From positions 1 to 64,000 of the forward strand of contig NZ_FOLD01000016.1 in NCBI RefSeq assembly GCF_900112225.1: DNA of 64,000 bases, in the 5' to 3' direction. A model generated the notes under the pieces. It had not been told where the DNA came from, searched no databases, and saw nothing but the letters and a program-made list of their open reading frames with translations. This document shows, piece by piece, positions 28,910-37,200 of this stretch. The stretch comes from Massilia yuzhufengensis. GTDB lineage: Bacteria; Pseudomonadota; Gammaproteobacteria; Burkholderiales; Burkholderiaceae_D. The position numbers and the translations under genes are program-made. The stretch's first letter is position 1, and each line of letters starts with the position of its first letter.

Positions 28910-29500
28910 ATGACACCAATGACGACAATCCCTCCCGACCGCACGCGCCGCCTCCTGGCGGCGCGGGTCCTCGCGCTGCCGCTGCTGCTGGCCGGTGCGG
29001 GAGCGGCGCTGGCCCAGCGCAGCGGCGACCCCGCGCTCGAGCGCCGGGTCAAGGCGGCCTTCCTGTTCAAGTTCCTCGGCTATGCCGAATTCCCGCCGCA
29101 CGCCTTTGCCGACGCCTCTGGCCCGCTCACGATCGCCGTGGTCGGCTCGGACGAGATGGCCGGCGAACTGGCGCGCATCGCCGCCGGCCGCAGCATCGCC
29201 GGGCGCCCGATCGCGGTGCGGCTGGTGCGTGACACCGAGCTGGCGGCGCCCGTGCACCTGTTGTTCGTGTCCGGCGTGGACGCCGAGCGCGCCGGCCGCG
29301 TGCTGCGCGCCGCGCCGGCGGCCTACCTCACCGTGACCGAATGCGAGGGCGGGCTGCGCTACGGCAGCGTGATCAACTTCCGCATCGTCGACGAGCGCGT
29401 GCGCTTCGACGTGTCGCTCGACGCCGCCGAAAAGAAGAGCGTCAAACTCAGTTCGCGCCTGCTGACAGTGGCGAACCGGGTGCAGAAGGGAGGTGCATGA
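28910..29500 (+). CDS. YfiR/DUF4154-family periplasmic protein
   Basis: A 196-residue protein with a signal peptide (about 1-36, ending ALAQ). The mature part has the DUF4154 signature VKAAFLFKFLGYAEFP followed by TIAVVGSD, LLFVSG, YLTVTECEGG and INFRIVDERVRFDVSL. Pseudomonas YfiR is a periplasmic inhibitor of the membrane cyclase YfiN. Here the neighbour is a periplasmic-sensing hybrid kinase, so it may instead modulate that kinase. The stop overlaps the kinase start region (ATGATG). Confidence 0.9.
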   Translation: MTPMTTIPPDRTRRLLAARVLALPLLLAGAGAALAQRSGDPALERRVKAAFLFKFLGYAEFPPHAFADASGPLTIAVVGSDEMAGELARIAAGRSIAGRPIAVRLVRDTELAAPVHLLFVSGVDAERAGRVLRAAPAAYLTVTECEGGLRYGSVINFRIVDERVRFDVSLDAAEKKSVKLSSRLLTVANRVQKGGA

Positions 29501-31392
29501 TGAGCATGCACGATACCAACTCGGTCCGCAGCAAACTGATCCTGATGGCGGTGGCGACCACCATCGTGGCCCTGCTGTCGGCCGCCATCGCCATGCTGGT
29601 GGTGGACGTGCGCACCTTCCAGAAGGTGTGGGTCGACGACATCACCACCCAGGCCGACATCATCGCCGACGTCGCCGCCCCGGCGGTGTCGTTCAACGAC
29701 ACCGCCGCCGCCGCGCGCAACCTGGCGGTGCTGCGGGTGCGCCCGCAGATCGTGGCCGGCGCCATCTATACCAATAGCGGGCAGCGCTTCGCCACCTACG
29801 CCCGGGCCGGCTCCGGCCAGGGCTTCCCGGCGCGTCCGGAGGCGGCCGGCTACAGCATCGAACGGGGCGAGCTGGTGGTGTTCCGCCCGATCGTGGAAAA
29901 CGGCGAGCCGCTCGGCACCGTCTACCTGCGCGCGCGCTACGGCCTGCTGGAGCGCGTCGTCAGCTATGGCGCCACGCTGGGCGGCGTGATGCTGGGCGCG
30001 CTCGTGATCGCGGCCCTGCTGGCCTCGCGCCTGCAGGCCTCGATCACGCGGCCGCTGGAATCGGTCACCAATGTGGCGCGCCAGGTGATGCTGCGGCGCG
30101 ACTTCAGCCTGCGCGTGCCGGGCAACGAGAAAGGCGAGATCGGGGTGCTGGTCGAGGCCTTCAACGACATGCTGGCCGAGATCGGGCGCCGCTCCGACGC
30201 CCTGCAGGCGGCCAACCGCACCCTCGAACACGAGATGACGGTGCGCGAGCGCGCCGAGCAGGCGCTGATCGTGGCCGACCGCCGCAAGGACGAATTCCTC
30301 GCCACGCTGGCCCACGAGCTGCGCAACCCGCTGGCGCCGATCCGCACCGGGCTGGACATCCTGCGCATCCGCAGCGGCGACGCCCAGGCCACCCAGCGCG
30401 CCACCGACATCATGGAACGCCAGCTGCGCCAGATGGTGCGCCTGGTGGACGACCTGCTGGACGTCTCGCGCATCAATACCGGCAAGTTCACGATCAAGAT
30501 GGGCAGGGTCGAGCTGAAGGCGGTCGTCAACGACGCGCTGGAAGTGGTGCGCTCTTATATCGAACTGCATGGCCACGAACTGGTGATCGACCTGCCGGAC
30601 CGCCCGGTGTTCCTGCACGGCGACGCGACCCGCCTGGCGCAGGTGCTGTCGAACCTGCTCAACAACGCCGCCAAGTACACCAACCGCGGCGGGCGCGTGA
30701 CCCTCAAGGCGGGCGTGGAAGACCGCACCCTGGTGCTGGAAGTGGCCGACAACGGCATCGGCCTGGACCCGAGCATGCTCGATTCGGTATTCGAGATGTT
30801 CGTGCAGGTCGACTCCACCCTCGAGCGCAGCAACGCCGGCCTGGGTGTCGGGCTGTCGTTGGCCCGCAAACTGGTGGAGCTGCACGGCGGCACCATCGCC
30901 GCGCTCAGCGAAGGCCTCGGCCAAGGCAGCCGCTTCGTGGTGCGCCTGCCGATCGTGGTCGACCCGGAGCCGATCGCCAAGCCGACGCCGGCCGCCTTCA
31001 TCAGCACCGAGAGCTACCGCATCCTGCTGGCCGACGACAACGTCGACTTCGTCAACAGCATCGGCGCGCTGCTCACCGCCATGGGCCACAGCGTGGTGAT
31101 CACCCACAACGGCCCGGACGCCCTGGCCGCCGCGGCGCGCTTCTGCCCGGACTACGCCTTCCTCGACATCGGCCTGCCGCACATGTCCGGCTACGACCTG
31201 GCGCGCGGCATCCGCAAGCTGGGGACCGGCGCCATGACGGTGCTGATCGCCGTCACCGGCTGGGGCCAGGAAAAAGACCGCCAGCTCGCCTTCGAAGCCG
31301 GTTTCGACCACCACATGGTCAAGCCGGTGCGCTTCGAGCAGATCGAGGAAATCCTGGGTAACCGCAGCATCATCAAGAAACTGCGCACCTGA
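29500..31392 (+). CDS. CHASE-type/HAMP hybrid sensor histidine kinase
   Basis: A 630-residue protein. Start at ATG 29500 (or 29497, overlapping the YfiR stop) behind a very strong AGGGAGGT site. Transmembrane segment about 10-32, periplasmic sensor about 33-150 with a CHASE8-like pattern (DDITTQADIIADVAAPAVSF), second transmembrane about 155-178, HAMP about 180-235, HisKA (LAHELRNPLAPI), HATPase_c (DNGIGL, GVGLSL) and C-terminal receiver (FLDIGLPHMSG). Followed by an intrinsic terminator. Likely co-transcribed with the TonB receptor and YfiR-like genes. Confidence 0.9.
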   Translation: MSMHDTNSVRSKLILMAVATTIVALLSAAIAMLVVDVRTFQKVWVDDITTQADIIADVAAPAVSFNDTAAAARNLAVLRVRPQIVAGAIYTNSGQRFATYARAGSGQGFPARPEAAGYSIERGELVVFRPIVENGEPLGTVYLRARYGLLERVVSYGATLGGVMLGALVIAALLASRLQASITRPLESVTNVARQVMLRRDFSLRVPGNEKGEIGVLVEAFNDMLAEIGRRSDALQAANRTLEHEMTVRERAEQALIVADRRKDEFLATLAHELRNPLAPIRTGLDILRIRSGDAQATQRATDIMERQLRQMVRLVDDLLDVSRINTGKFTIKMGRVELKAVVNDALEVVRSYIELHGHELVIDLPDRPVFLHGDATRLAQVLSNLLNNAAKYTNRGGRVTLKAGVEDRTLVLEVADNGIGLDPSMLDSVFEMFVQVDSTLERSNAGLGVGLSLARKLVELHGGTIAALSEGLGQGSRFVVRLPIVVDPEPIAKPTPAAFISTESYRILLADDNVDFVNSIGALLTAMGHSVVITHNGPDALAAAARFCPDYAFLDIGLPHMSGYDLARGIRKLGTGAMTVLIAVTGWGQEKDRQLAFEAGFDHHMVKPVRFEQIEEILGNRSIIKKLRT

Positions 31393-31411
31393 GTGCGGGT
31401 CAAAGAAGAAG

Positions 31412-31438
31412 CGGGCGCCTGAAGGCGCCCGTTTTTTT
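31412..31438 (+). terminator. Intrinsic terminator of the TonB/YfiR/kinase operon
   Basis: CGGGCGCC / GGCGCCCG stem with TGAA loop, followed by seven T, 20 bp after the kinase stop. Confidence 0.9.
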
Positions 31439-31500
31439 AAGCCTTGGTTCATGGCGTCGCCAGGACCAACGTCCGCGCCACCGGTGTCACCACCCATCTG

Positions 31501-31535
31501 ACCAACGTCGTTCCGGCGCAGGCCGGAACCTAATT
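31501..31535. repeat. REP-like unit (family A, single)
   Basis: One palindromic unit CGTTCCGGCGCAGGCCGGAA at about 31506-31525, identical to a unit near 17.69 kb, in the gap between two terminators. Confidence 0.75.
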
Positions 31536-31588
31536 CCGTCGCGCCTCGATAGCCCATTCTTGCGCCCACGCTGAAAAACGCTGGCCGC

Positions 31589-31622
31589 AAAAAAAACGGA
31601 AGCGCCCCACAGGCGCTTCCGT
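31589..31622 (-). terminator. Intrinsic terminator of the PEP-CTERM gene
   Basis: ACGGAAGCGCC / GGCGCTTCCGT stem (31596-31606 with 31612-31622), 5-nt loop, followed on the minus strand by eight T. It lies 23 bp past the stop. Confidence 0.9.
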
Positions 31623-31644
31623 CATCCCTTCACCACACCGTTCT

Positions 31645-32187
31645 TCAAGCCTGCTTCGCCTTACGCCGGCGCGCCAGGAAGCCCAGGACGCCCAGCCCGC
31701 CCAGCATCATCCCGTAGGTTTCCGGTTCCGGCACCGGCGCCAGCATCACGGCGCCGCCAAACGACGCCCCGGTGTCCGACACCAGGTTGCCGCTCACTTG
31801 CAGGTAGTAGTCGCCCTCGCCAAGGTTGTTGTACGTGATGGTCCACACGTCGACGGCGCCGGACTGCAGCGATGAGCCGGTGGAGAGCAGGCTGTCGCCC
31901 TCGCCATACAGGGCCAGGCCGGTGATATCCAGGCCAACGTCGGCGCTGCGGCTGATCGACGAGATGATCGCATCGAGATTCATGCCAACCGTAGCGTCCA
32001 CGCTGAAGGTGAAACGGTCAGCGAAGGTCGCACCTTCGTTGTCCGCTTCGAAGGTGTCGCCAAAGAAGGCGGTGTCATCGATCAGGTTCAACACCTGTGG
32101 GGTGTTGCCCACCACCTGGGCCATGACAGCCGACGAACCGAATGAAGCGGAAGCCAACACAATTGCAGCAATCAGTGATTTTTTCAT
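31645..32187 (-). CDS. FxDxF-type PEP-CTERM exported protein
   Basis: A 180-residue protein with a signal peptide (MKKSLIAAIVLASASFGSSAVMAQ), an FxDxF motif (FADRF), a beta-rich middle resembling bacterial pre-peptidase C-terminal-type domains (DVWTITYNNLGEGDYYLQVSG), and a C-terminal sorting signal VPEPETYGMMLGGLGVLG followed by ARRRK. The tail is recognised and cut by exosortase during export with exopolysaccharide production. Start ATG 32187 with AGGA at good spacing. No exosortase or polysaccharide genes are in this window. Confidence 0.88.
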   Translation of the reverse strand: MKKSLIAAIVLASASFGSSAVMAQVVGNTPQVLNLIDDTAFFGDTFEADNEGATFADRFTFSVDATVGMNLDAIISSISRSADVGLDITGLALYGEGDSLLSTGSSLQSGAVDVWTITYNNLGEGDYYLQVSGNLVSDTGASFGGAVMLAPVPEPETYGMMLGGLGVLGFLARRRKAKQA

Positions 32188-32681
32188 AGCGTTCCTCGCA
32201 TGAGAATCAGCCGCGTCCTGCAGCCTGGGTTTCAAGTATCGGGGAATTTCATGCTATCAAAAGGTCAAAAAAAAGCACGTATACGTGAAAATGGCTTTAG
32301 TTCTGGGCGGTTCCTTCCAACACTCAACTGATTCTGTCAGGACAGGCGCATGCGCGCGGCGCCATAGGAGAAGCGGTGTAGATCGCATTGCAAGTCAGCA
32401 AAACGTTCGCCGATTGCGAAAAATATGTCAGTCCGGTCCTACAAGTTTAGGAGGGCGCTTCCGGCGATCAGGTCGTCTGCTTTCAGCCACGTTTAGCCAT
32501 GGTGGTCTAGGGCTTGCCGGATTTTCCGTGTTGTGAGGCGTCGCGACAGACCCGGCAAGCCCTGGGCACGCGAGCGGCGCTGTGCCGACTGCGCAAACGC
32601 GGCAGAAAGATAAAAGGAATGGAAAAGGAAAGCTGAAAAGAAAAATGGCCCAGAATCACTTCTGGACCATTTTAAAACAGT
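32188..32681. other. Non-coding gap upstream of tRNA cluster
   Basis: About 490 bp with no credible ORF. It holds a 12-bp inverted repeat (AGGGCTTGCCGG at 32509-32520 with CCGGCAAGCCCT at 32552-32563, loop 31 nt) and, at its right end, the tRNA terminator. A structured transcript is possible but not shown. Confidence 0.5.
32642..32673 (-). terminator. Terminator-like hairpin after tRNA-Arg copy 1
   Basis: Stem ATGGCCCAGAA / TTCTGGACCAT (one mismatch), TCAC loop, with an A-rich left flank that becomes T-rich on the minus strand. Confidence 0.65.
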
Positions 32682-32758
32682 TGGTGCGGCTGGCAGGAAT
32701 CGAACCCACGACCCCTTGGTTCGTAGCCAAGTACTCTATCCAGCTGAGCTACAGCCGC
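32682..32758 (-). tRNA. tRNA-Arg(ACG), copy 1
   Basis: A 77-nt cloverleaf with encoded CCA end. Acceptor GCGGCTG pairs with CAGCCGC, anticodon stem CTTGG/CCAAG holds loop CTACGAA (anticodon ACG) and the T arm reads GTGGG TTCGAAT CCTGC. A34 would be converted to inosine by TadA to read CGU/CGC/CGA. Confidence 0.97.
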
Positions 32759-32769
32759 CCGAGGCACGC

Positions 32770-32797
32770 ATTATAGCAGCACCTGACGAATTGGCAA
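32770..32797 (-). promoter_or_regulatory. Promoter of tRNA-Arg copy 1
   Basis: TTGCCA and TATAAT on the minus strand, spacer 16 bp. The -10 box ends 11 bp before the mature tRNA. Confidence 0.8.
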
Positions 32798-32949
32798 ACA
32801 CCTTGTCGCGCCCAGTATGCAGCTTGCGTCGCCAGGCGGCTTTCGCCGGCGGGCTGTGGCTTTGGCGCGACTGGCCGCGCCCAGGATGCCGGGAGTCGCA
32901 CGAGCCAGTTTCCGTTCGGGCGCGTCGCTGCGCGCAGGGCAGCCCAACG

Positions 32950-32981
32950 AAAAAAGGGACCAGATCTTGCGATCTGGTCCC
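32950..32981 (-). terminator. Intrinsic terminator of tRNA-Arg copy 2
   Basis: Perfect 11-bp stem GGGACCAGATC / GATCTGGTCCC, TTGC loop, T-run on the minus strand. Identical to the terminator of copy 3 apart from one loop base. Confidence 0.9.
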
Positions 32982-32990
32982 TCATATTCT

Positions 32991-33067
32991 TGGTGCGGCT
33001 GGCAGGAATCGAACCCACGACCCCTTGGTTCGTAGCCAAGTACTCTATCCAGCTGAGCTACAGCCGC
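32991..33067 (-). tRNA. tRNA-Arg(ACG), copy 2
   Basis: Identical 77-nt sequence to copy 1, anticodon ACG in loop CTACGAA, CCA encoded. It forms a cassette with its own promoter and terminator. Confidence 0.97.
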
Positions 33068-33078
33068 CCGATGCACGC

Positions 33079-33106
33079 ATTATAGCAGGGGATCGGGACT
33101 TGGCAA
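33079..33106 (-). promoter_or_regulatory. Promoter of tRNA-Arg copy 2
   Basis: TTGCCA and TATAAT on the minus strand, spacer 16 bp, matching copy 1. Confidence 0.8.
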
Positions 33107-33191
33107 AGCCTCGTTGGCGGCGCCGCGGAAAACTGCCGTCGCGTTCGCGATCCTGCCTATCCGGTCGCGCATGCCTGCCTGCCAGCGCGCC

Positions 33192-33218
33192 TTGAATTCC
33201 AGGGCCGCATAGTAGAAT
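33192..33218 (+). promoter_or_regulatory. Candidate promoter of the H-NS-like gene
   Basis: TTGAAT (33192-33197) and TAGAAT (33213-33218) with a short 15-bp spacer, 40 bp upstream of the start codon. Confidence 0.4.
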
Positions 33219-33258
33219 CAACAGCAACACGTACTCTTTCAACCCAAAGGAAAACCAT

Positions 33259-33588
33259 ATGGCGAATATTGACCTGTCGAGCTATAACCTCGGCGAGCTG
33301 AGAGGCCTGCAGCACGACATCGAAAAAGAAATCAAGGGCCGCCAGCAAGGCGACCTGGCGAAAGCACGGCAGCAGATTCTCGCGATTGCCCAAGAGGCCG
33401 GCGTGTCGGTCGAAGACCTGCTTTCGGGCGGTTCGAAAAAATCGAACAAGGGGAAGGGACAGAAAGTGCAGGCGCAGTACCAGAATCCTGCCGATCAGGC
33501 GCAGACATGGACGGGCCGGGGCCGCCAGCCGAAATGGATCGCAGAAGGTATTGCGGGCGGCAAGCAGCTGGCGGACTTCCGTATTTAG
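33259..33588 (+). CDS. H-NS-family nucleoid protein
   Basis: A 109-residue protein. N-terminal helical oligomerisation region (about 8-55; ELRGLQHDIEKEIKGRQ), a Lys-rich linker (KKSNKGKGQK) and the C-terminal DNA-binding domain with the H-NS core TWTGRGRQPKW. Such proteins coat AT-rich DNA and silence transcription. Start ATG 33259 with AAAGGAAAACC ahead. It lies between two near-identical tRNA-Arg cassettes. Confidence 0.92.
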   Translation: MANIDLSSYNLGELRGLQHDIEKEIKGRQQGDLAKARQQILAIAQEAGVSVEDLLSGGSKKSNKGKGQKVQAQYQNPADQAQTWTGRGRQPKWIAEGIAGGKQLADFRI

Positions 33589-33621
33589 TATGACAATCAC
33601 GCCCCGGTGGAAGGATATGAC

Positions 33622-33858
33622 ATGAGCGACAGGGAAAACACGACAGTCGCCGAGCTGGTGTTCGAGCTTGGCAAAGTAACACGACGCGCAATCGATAGCA
33701 CCGACCAAAAGCTTGGTCCGGCCGAGCTCACGAAAATGGCGAATGACCTGCTCGAAGCAGGGCATGCGAAGCTCGCGAATGAACTCCTGCTGGTGTTCGT
33801 CGCCGGCTTCGAGGAGGGCGATCCGCCTGAGCGGCGTACCAGCCTGGAATCCCGTTGA
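33622..33858 (+). CDS. Hypothetical protein, 78 aa, downstream of H-NS-like gene
   Basis: ATG 33622 is chosen because GGAAGGAT at 33609-33616 is at good spacing. The product is helical and acidic ([40 protein letters not shown]) with no recognised family. It sits 33 bp after the H-NS-like gene and is probably co-transcribed. A regulatory partner role is speculation. Confidence 0.6.
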   Translation: MSDRENTTVAELVFELGKVTRRAIDSTDQKLGPAELTKMANDLLEAGHAKLANELLLVFVAGFEEGDPPERRTSLESR

Positions 33859-34048
33859 TCGCCCTGGGCACTTTTTAAACATTCAAGGCTGCGCGCATCA
33901 TCGTGTCGCAGACTTCGCATGGTTTGCGGATTATTTGTCGAATCGCCTTGAATCAAGGATGCCGGAGATGGGGCGCCAATACCCATCCGGCATTCCTGGG
34001 AAAAGGCATGGCGAATGAAGCGGCGGCGGAAGTCCTGCGTCCCCAACG

Positions 34049-34080
34049 AAAAAAGGGACCAGATCTTCCGATCTGGTCCC
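34049..34080 (-). terminator. Intrinsic terminator of tRNA-Arg copy 3
   Basis: Stem GGGACCAGATC / GATCTGGTCCC (34055-34065 with 34070-34080), TTCC loop, T-run on the minus strand. Confidence 0.9.
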
Positions 34081-34089
34081 TCATATTCT

Positions 34090-34166
34090 TGGTGCGGCTG
34101 GCAGGAATCGAACCCACGACCCCTTGGTTCGTAGCCAAGTACTCTATCCAGCTGAGCTACAGCCGC
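34090..34166 (-). tRNA. tRNA-Arg(ACG), copy 3
   Basis: Third identical 77-nt copy with anticodon ACG. The 10-bp spacer to its terminator and the leader CGATGCACGCATTATAGCAG are the same as in copy 2, showing duplication of the whole cassette. Confidence 0.97.
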
Positions 34167-34177
34167 CCGATGCACGC

Positions 34178-34206
34178 ATTATAGCAGCGGCTTGTTGTTT
34201 GCGGAA
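34178..34206 (-). promoter_or_regulatory. Promoter of tRNA-Arg copy 3
   Basis: TATAAT on the minus strand as in copies 1 and 2, but the -35 region differs (TTCCGC, spacer 17 bp), so sequence identity ends just upstream of the -10 box. Confidence 0.65.
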
Positions 34207-34274
34207 GTGTCATTTTTTGCCGTAGGCAAACCACCTCTGGTAGATTAGCCGGGTTGGATCGATATTGGACACGT

Positions 34275-37200
34275 ATGCTTGCCTTGAAGCCGGGACCGCG
34301 CCTTGCCCTGACTGCCTTGTTACTGCTGTGGATGTGGAGTTGGGCCGGCGGCGCCCATGCCGCCCCGCGCAGCCTGCGCTTCGAGCGCCTGTCGATCGAA
34401 CAGGGGCTGTCGCAGCAGTCGGTACTGGCCATCCTGCAGGACCGGCGCGGTTTCCTGTGGTTCGGCACCCAGGCCGGCCTGAACCGCTACGACGGCTACC
34501 GGGTCACGACCTACCGCAACGACCCGGACAAGCCCGACAGCATTCCCGACAACTACGTGATGGCCGCGCACGAAGACGCGCAGGGCCGCCTGTGGTTCGG
34601 CACCAAGGGCGGCCTGGCCCGTTTCGACCACGCCACCGGCAAGTTCATCCGCTATGCGCCGCCGGAGTCGGGCAACCGGCGCGCCGGCAACCGCAGCGTG
34701 CTCAAGATCGTGCCGGCGCCCGGCGGCGGGCTGTGGCTGGCCACCGGCGACGGCTTGCTGCACGTCGATCCACAGAGCGGTGCATTCCGCAGCTACCGCC
34801 ACGATCCGGACATGCCGGGCACGCTGCGCGACAACCGCGTCAACGCGCTCGCGCTCGACAACAAGGGCAACCTCTGGATCGGCACTGCGGCGGGTCTGGA
34901 CCGGCTGGTCCCCGGCGCCGACCGCTTCGAGCATATCGATGTCGATGGCGCCGACCAGCAGCGCAATACCGTGATGGCGCTGTCGATGGGGCCGCGCGAC
35001 ACGCTCTGGATCGGCACCGCGGCGGGCCTGGAGGCCTGGCGTCTCAAGGATGGCCGGGCCGGCGCGCAGGCGGCGCGGCGCCATATCGGCAGCCAGGACG
35101 GCATGGGAGACGCGCGCGTGAACGCCCTGTACCACGACAGCGGCGGCACCCTGTGGGTCGGCACCGACATGGACGGGCTTAAATGGCTCGATCCCGCGAG
35201 CGGGCGCTTCCTCAGCTACCGCAACGACCCGGCCGACCAGCATTCGCTGTCCGACAACCAGGTCAGCGCAATGCTGGTCGACCGCACCGGCACCCTGTGG
35301 GCCGGCACCATGTTCGGCGGGGTCAGCCGCACCGACCTGGCCAGCGGCGGCTTCACCCGCTACGGCGGCAACGAAGGCCTGGGCCGCGCCAAGGTGCGCT
35401 CGATCGCCGAGGAGCCGGGTGGCAGGCTGTGGATCGGCACCACGGGCGATGGCCTGATGCGCATGGAGCGCCCGGGCGGACGCATCGAACGGGTCGGCCG
35501 GGGCGGGGAACCGGGCGACGTGATCACCGCGCTGGCGCTGGCGCGCGGCCGCACCTGGATCGGCACGCCGACCGGGCTGGCCTGGCGCGACGCAGCCGGG
35601 CGCTTCGGCCAGACGCCGCTGGGCGCGAGCCCTGGCGCCAATTACGTGCAGGCGATCCATGCGGGGCGCAGCGGCACCCTGTGGATCGTCACGCGCGGCG
35701 GCCTGTCGGCGCTGGCGCCGGGCGAGGACAAGGTGCGCAGCTGGCGCCACGACCCCGACGACCCGCTTGGCCTGGGCGAGAACTATGGCTTCACGGTGCT
35801 GGAAGACCGCCAGGGCATCGTCTGGATCGGCACCGAGACCGGCCTGGAACGCTACGACCCCGCCACCGGCCGCTTCACGCGCTTCCGACGCGAGCCGGCC
35901 AACCCGAACGGCCTGCGCCACAGCCGCATCTATTACCTGATGGAGTCGGCGCGCGGCGAGCTGTGGGTGGGCACCGCGGGCGGCCTGCACCGCATGGAGA
36001 ACGGCAAGGACGGCGTACGCTTCCGCTTCTATCCATTTGCCGTCGGCCACGAGGCGCTCCCGATCGGCGCCATGCTGGAAGATTCGCACGGCTACATCTG
36101 GGCCAGCACCACCGCCGGCATCACGCGCGTCGATGCGGCCACTGGCCACGCCAAGAACTACACGGCCAAGGATGGCCTGGTGGACGGCTCGTATTTCGTC
36201 GGCGCGGCGCTGCGCTCGGGCGACGGACAGCTGTACTTCGGCGGCATCAACGGCCTGACCGCCTTCATGCCCGATTCGATCCGCGACAATCCCTATCCGC
36301 CGGAAGTGGTCATCACCGACTTCCTGGTGCTGAACCGTTCGCGCGCCACGCCCAACTTCCATGAACAGACCGAACTGACGCTGTCGCACCGCGACTCGGT
36401 GTTCGCCCTCGAATTCGCGGCGCTTCACTACGCCGACCCGGACGGCAACCGCTACGCCTACCAGCTCGAAGGCTTCGACCAGGGCTGGGTCGACACCGAC
36501 GCCGGGCGCCGCTTCGCGTCGTACACCAACCTGGATGCGGGCGACTATGTGTTCCGGGTCCGGGCCAGCAACAAGGACGGGGTCTGGAGCGAGCGGCCGG
36601 CCACGTTGAAGATCACGATCACGCCGCCGTTCTGGAAGACCTGGTGGTTCCGCACCCTGGCCGTGCTGGCGACCCTGGCCCTGTTCACGATCGGCTACCG
36701 GCTGCGCATCCGCGCGCTGGTGGCGCAGAAGCTGCTGCTCGAGCGCGAAGTCGGCGCCCGCACCGACGAACTGCGGCGCCAGAAGGAATCGGCCGAGCGC
36801 CGCAAGCAGGAAGTCGAAGTGCAGAAGGAGGTGGTGGAGCAGGCGCACCGCAACATCGCGCTGCTGTCCGACATCGGCCGCACCCTGACCGCCAACCTCG
36901 ATACCGAAGCGATCATGCGCACGCTGTACGAGCACGTGCACGCGCTGATGGACGCGACCCTGTTCGCGGCGATCTTGCGCCACCCGGAACGCGGCACGCT
37001 GGAGTATGTGTACACGGTAGTGGACGGGGAACGCGGCGCGGCCTTCGAGATTCCTGAAGAACCCAACCTGCACCTGGCCTCCTGGGCCATCGTGCGCGGC
37101 CGCGAGGTGCTTTCCGGCGACCTGCCGCACGAGCTGCTCGAATACCTGCCCGGACTGCCGCCGGAACGTGCGATGGAGCTGGCGCTGCCCTGCGCCTGGC

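Noticed and set aside
32285..32536. An 83-codon ORF in the gap before the tRNA cluster
   Set aside because: No Shine-Dalgarno, no domain, and poor codon use; treated as non-coding.
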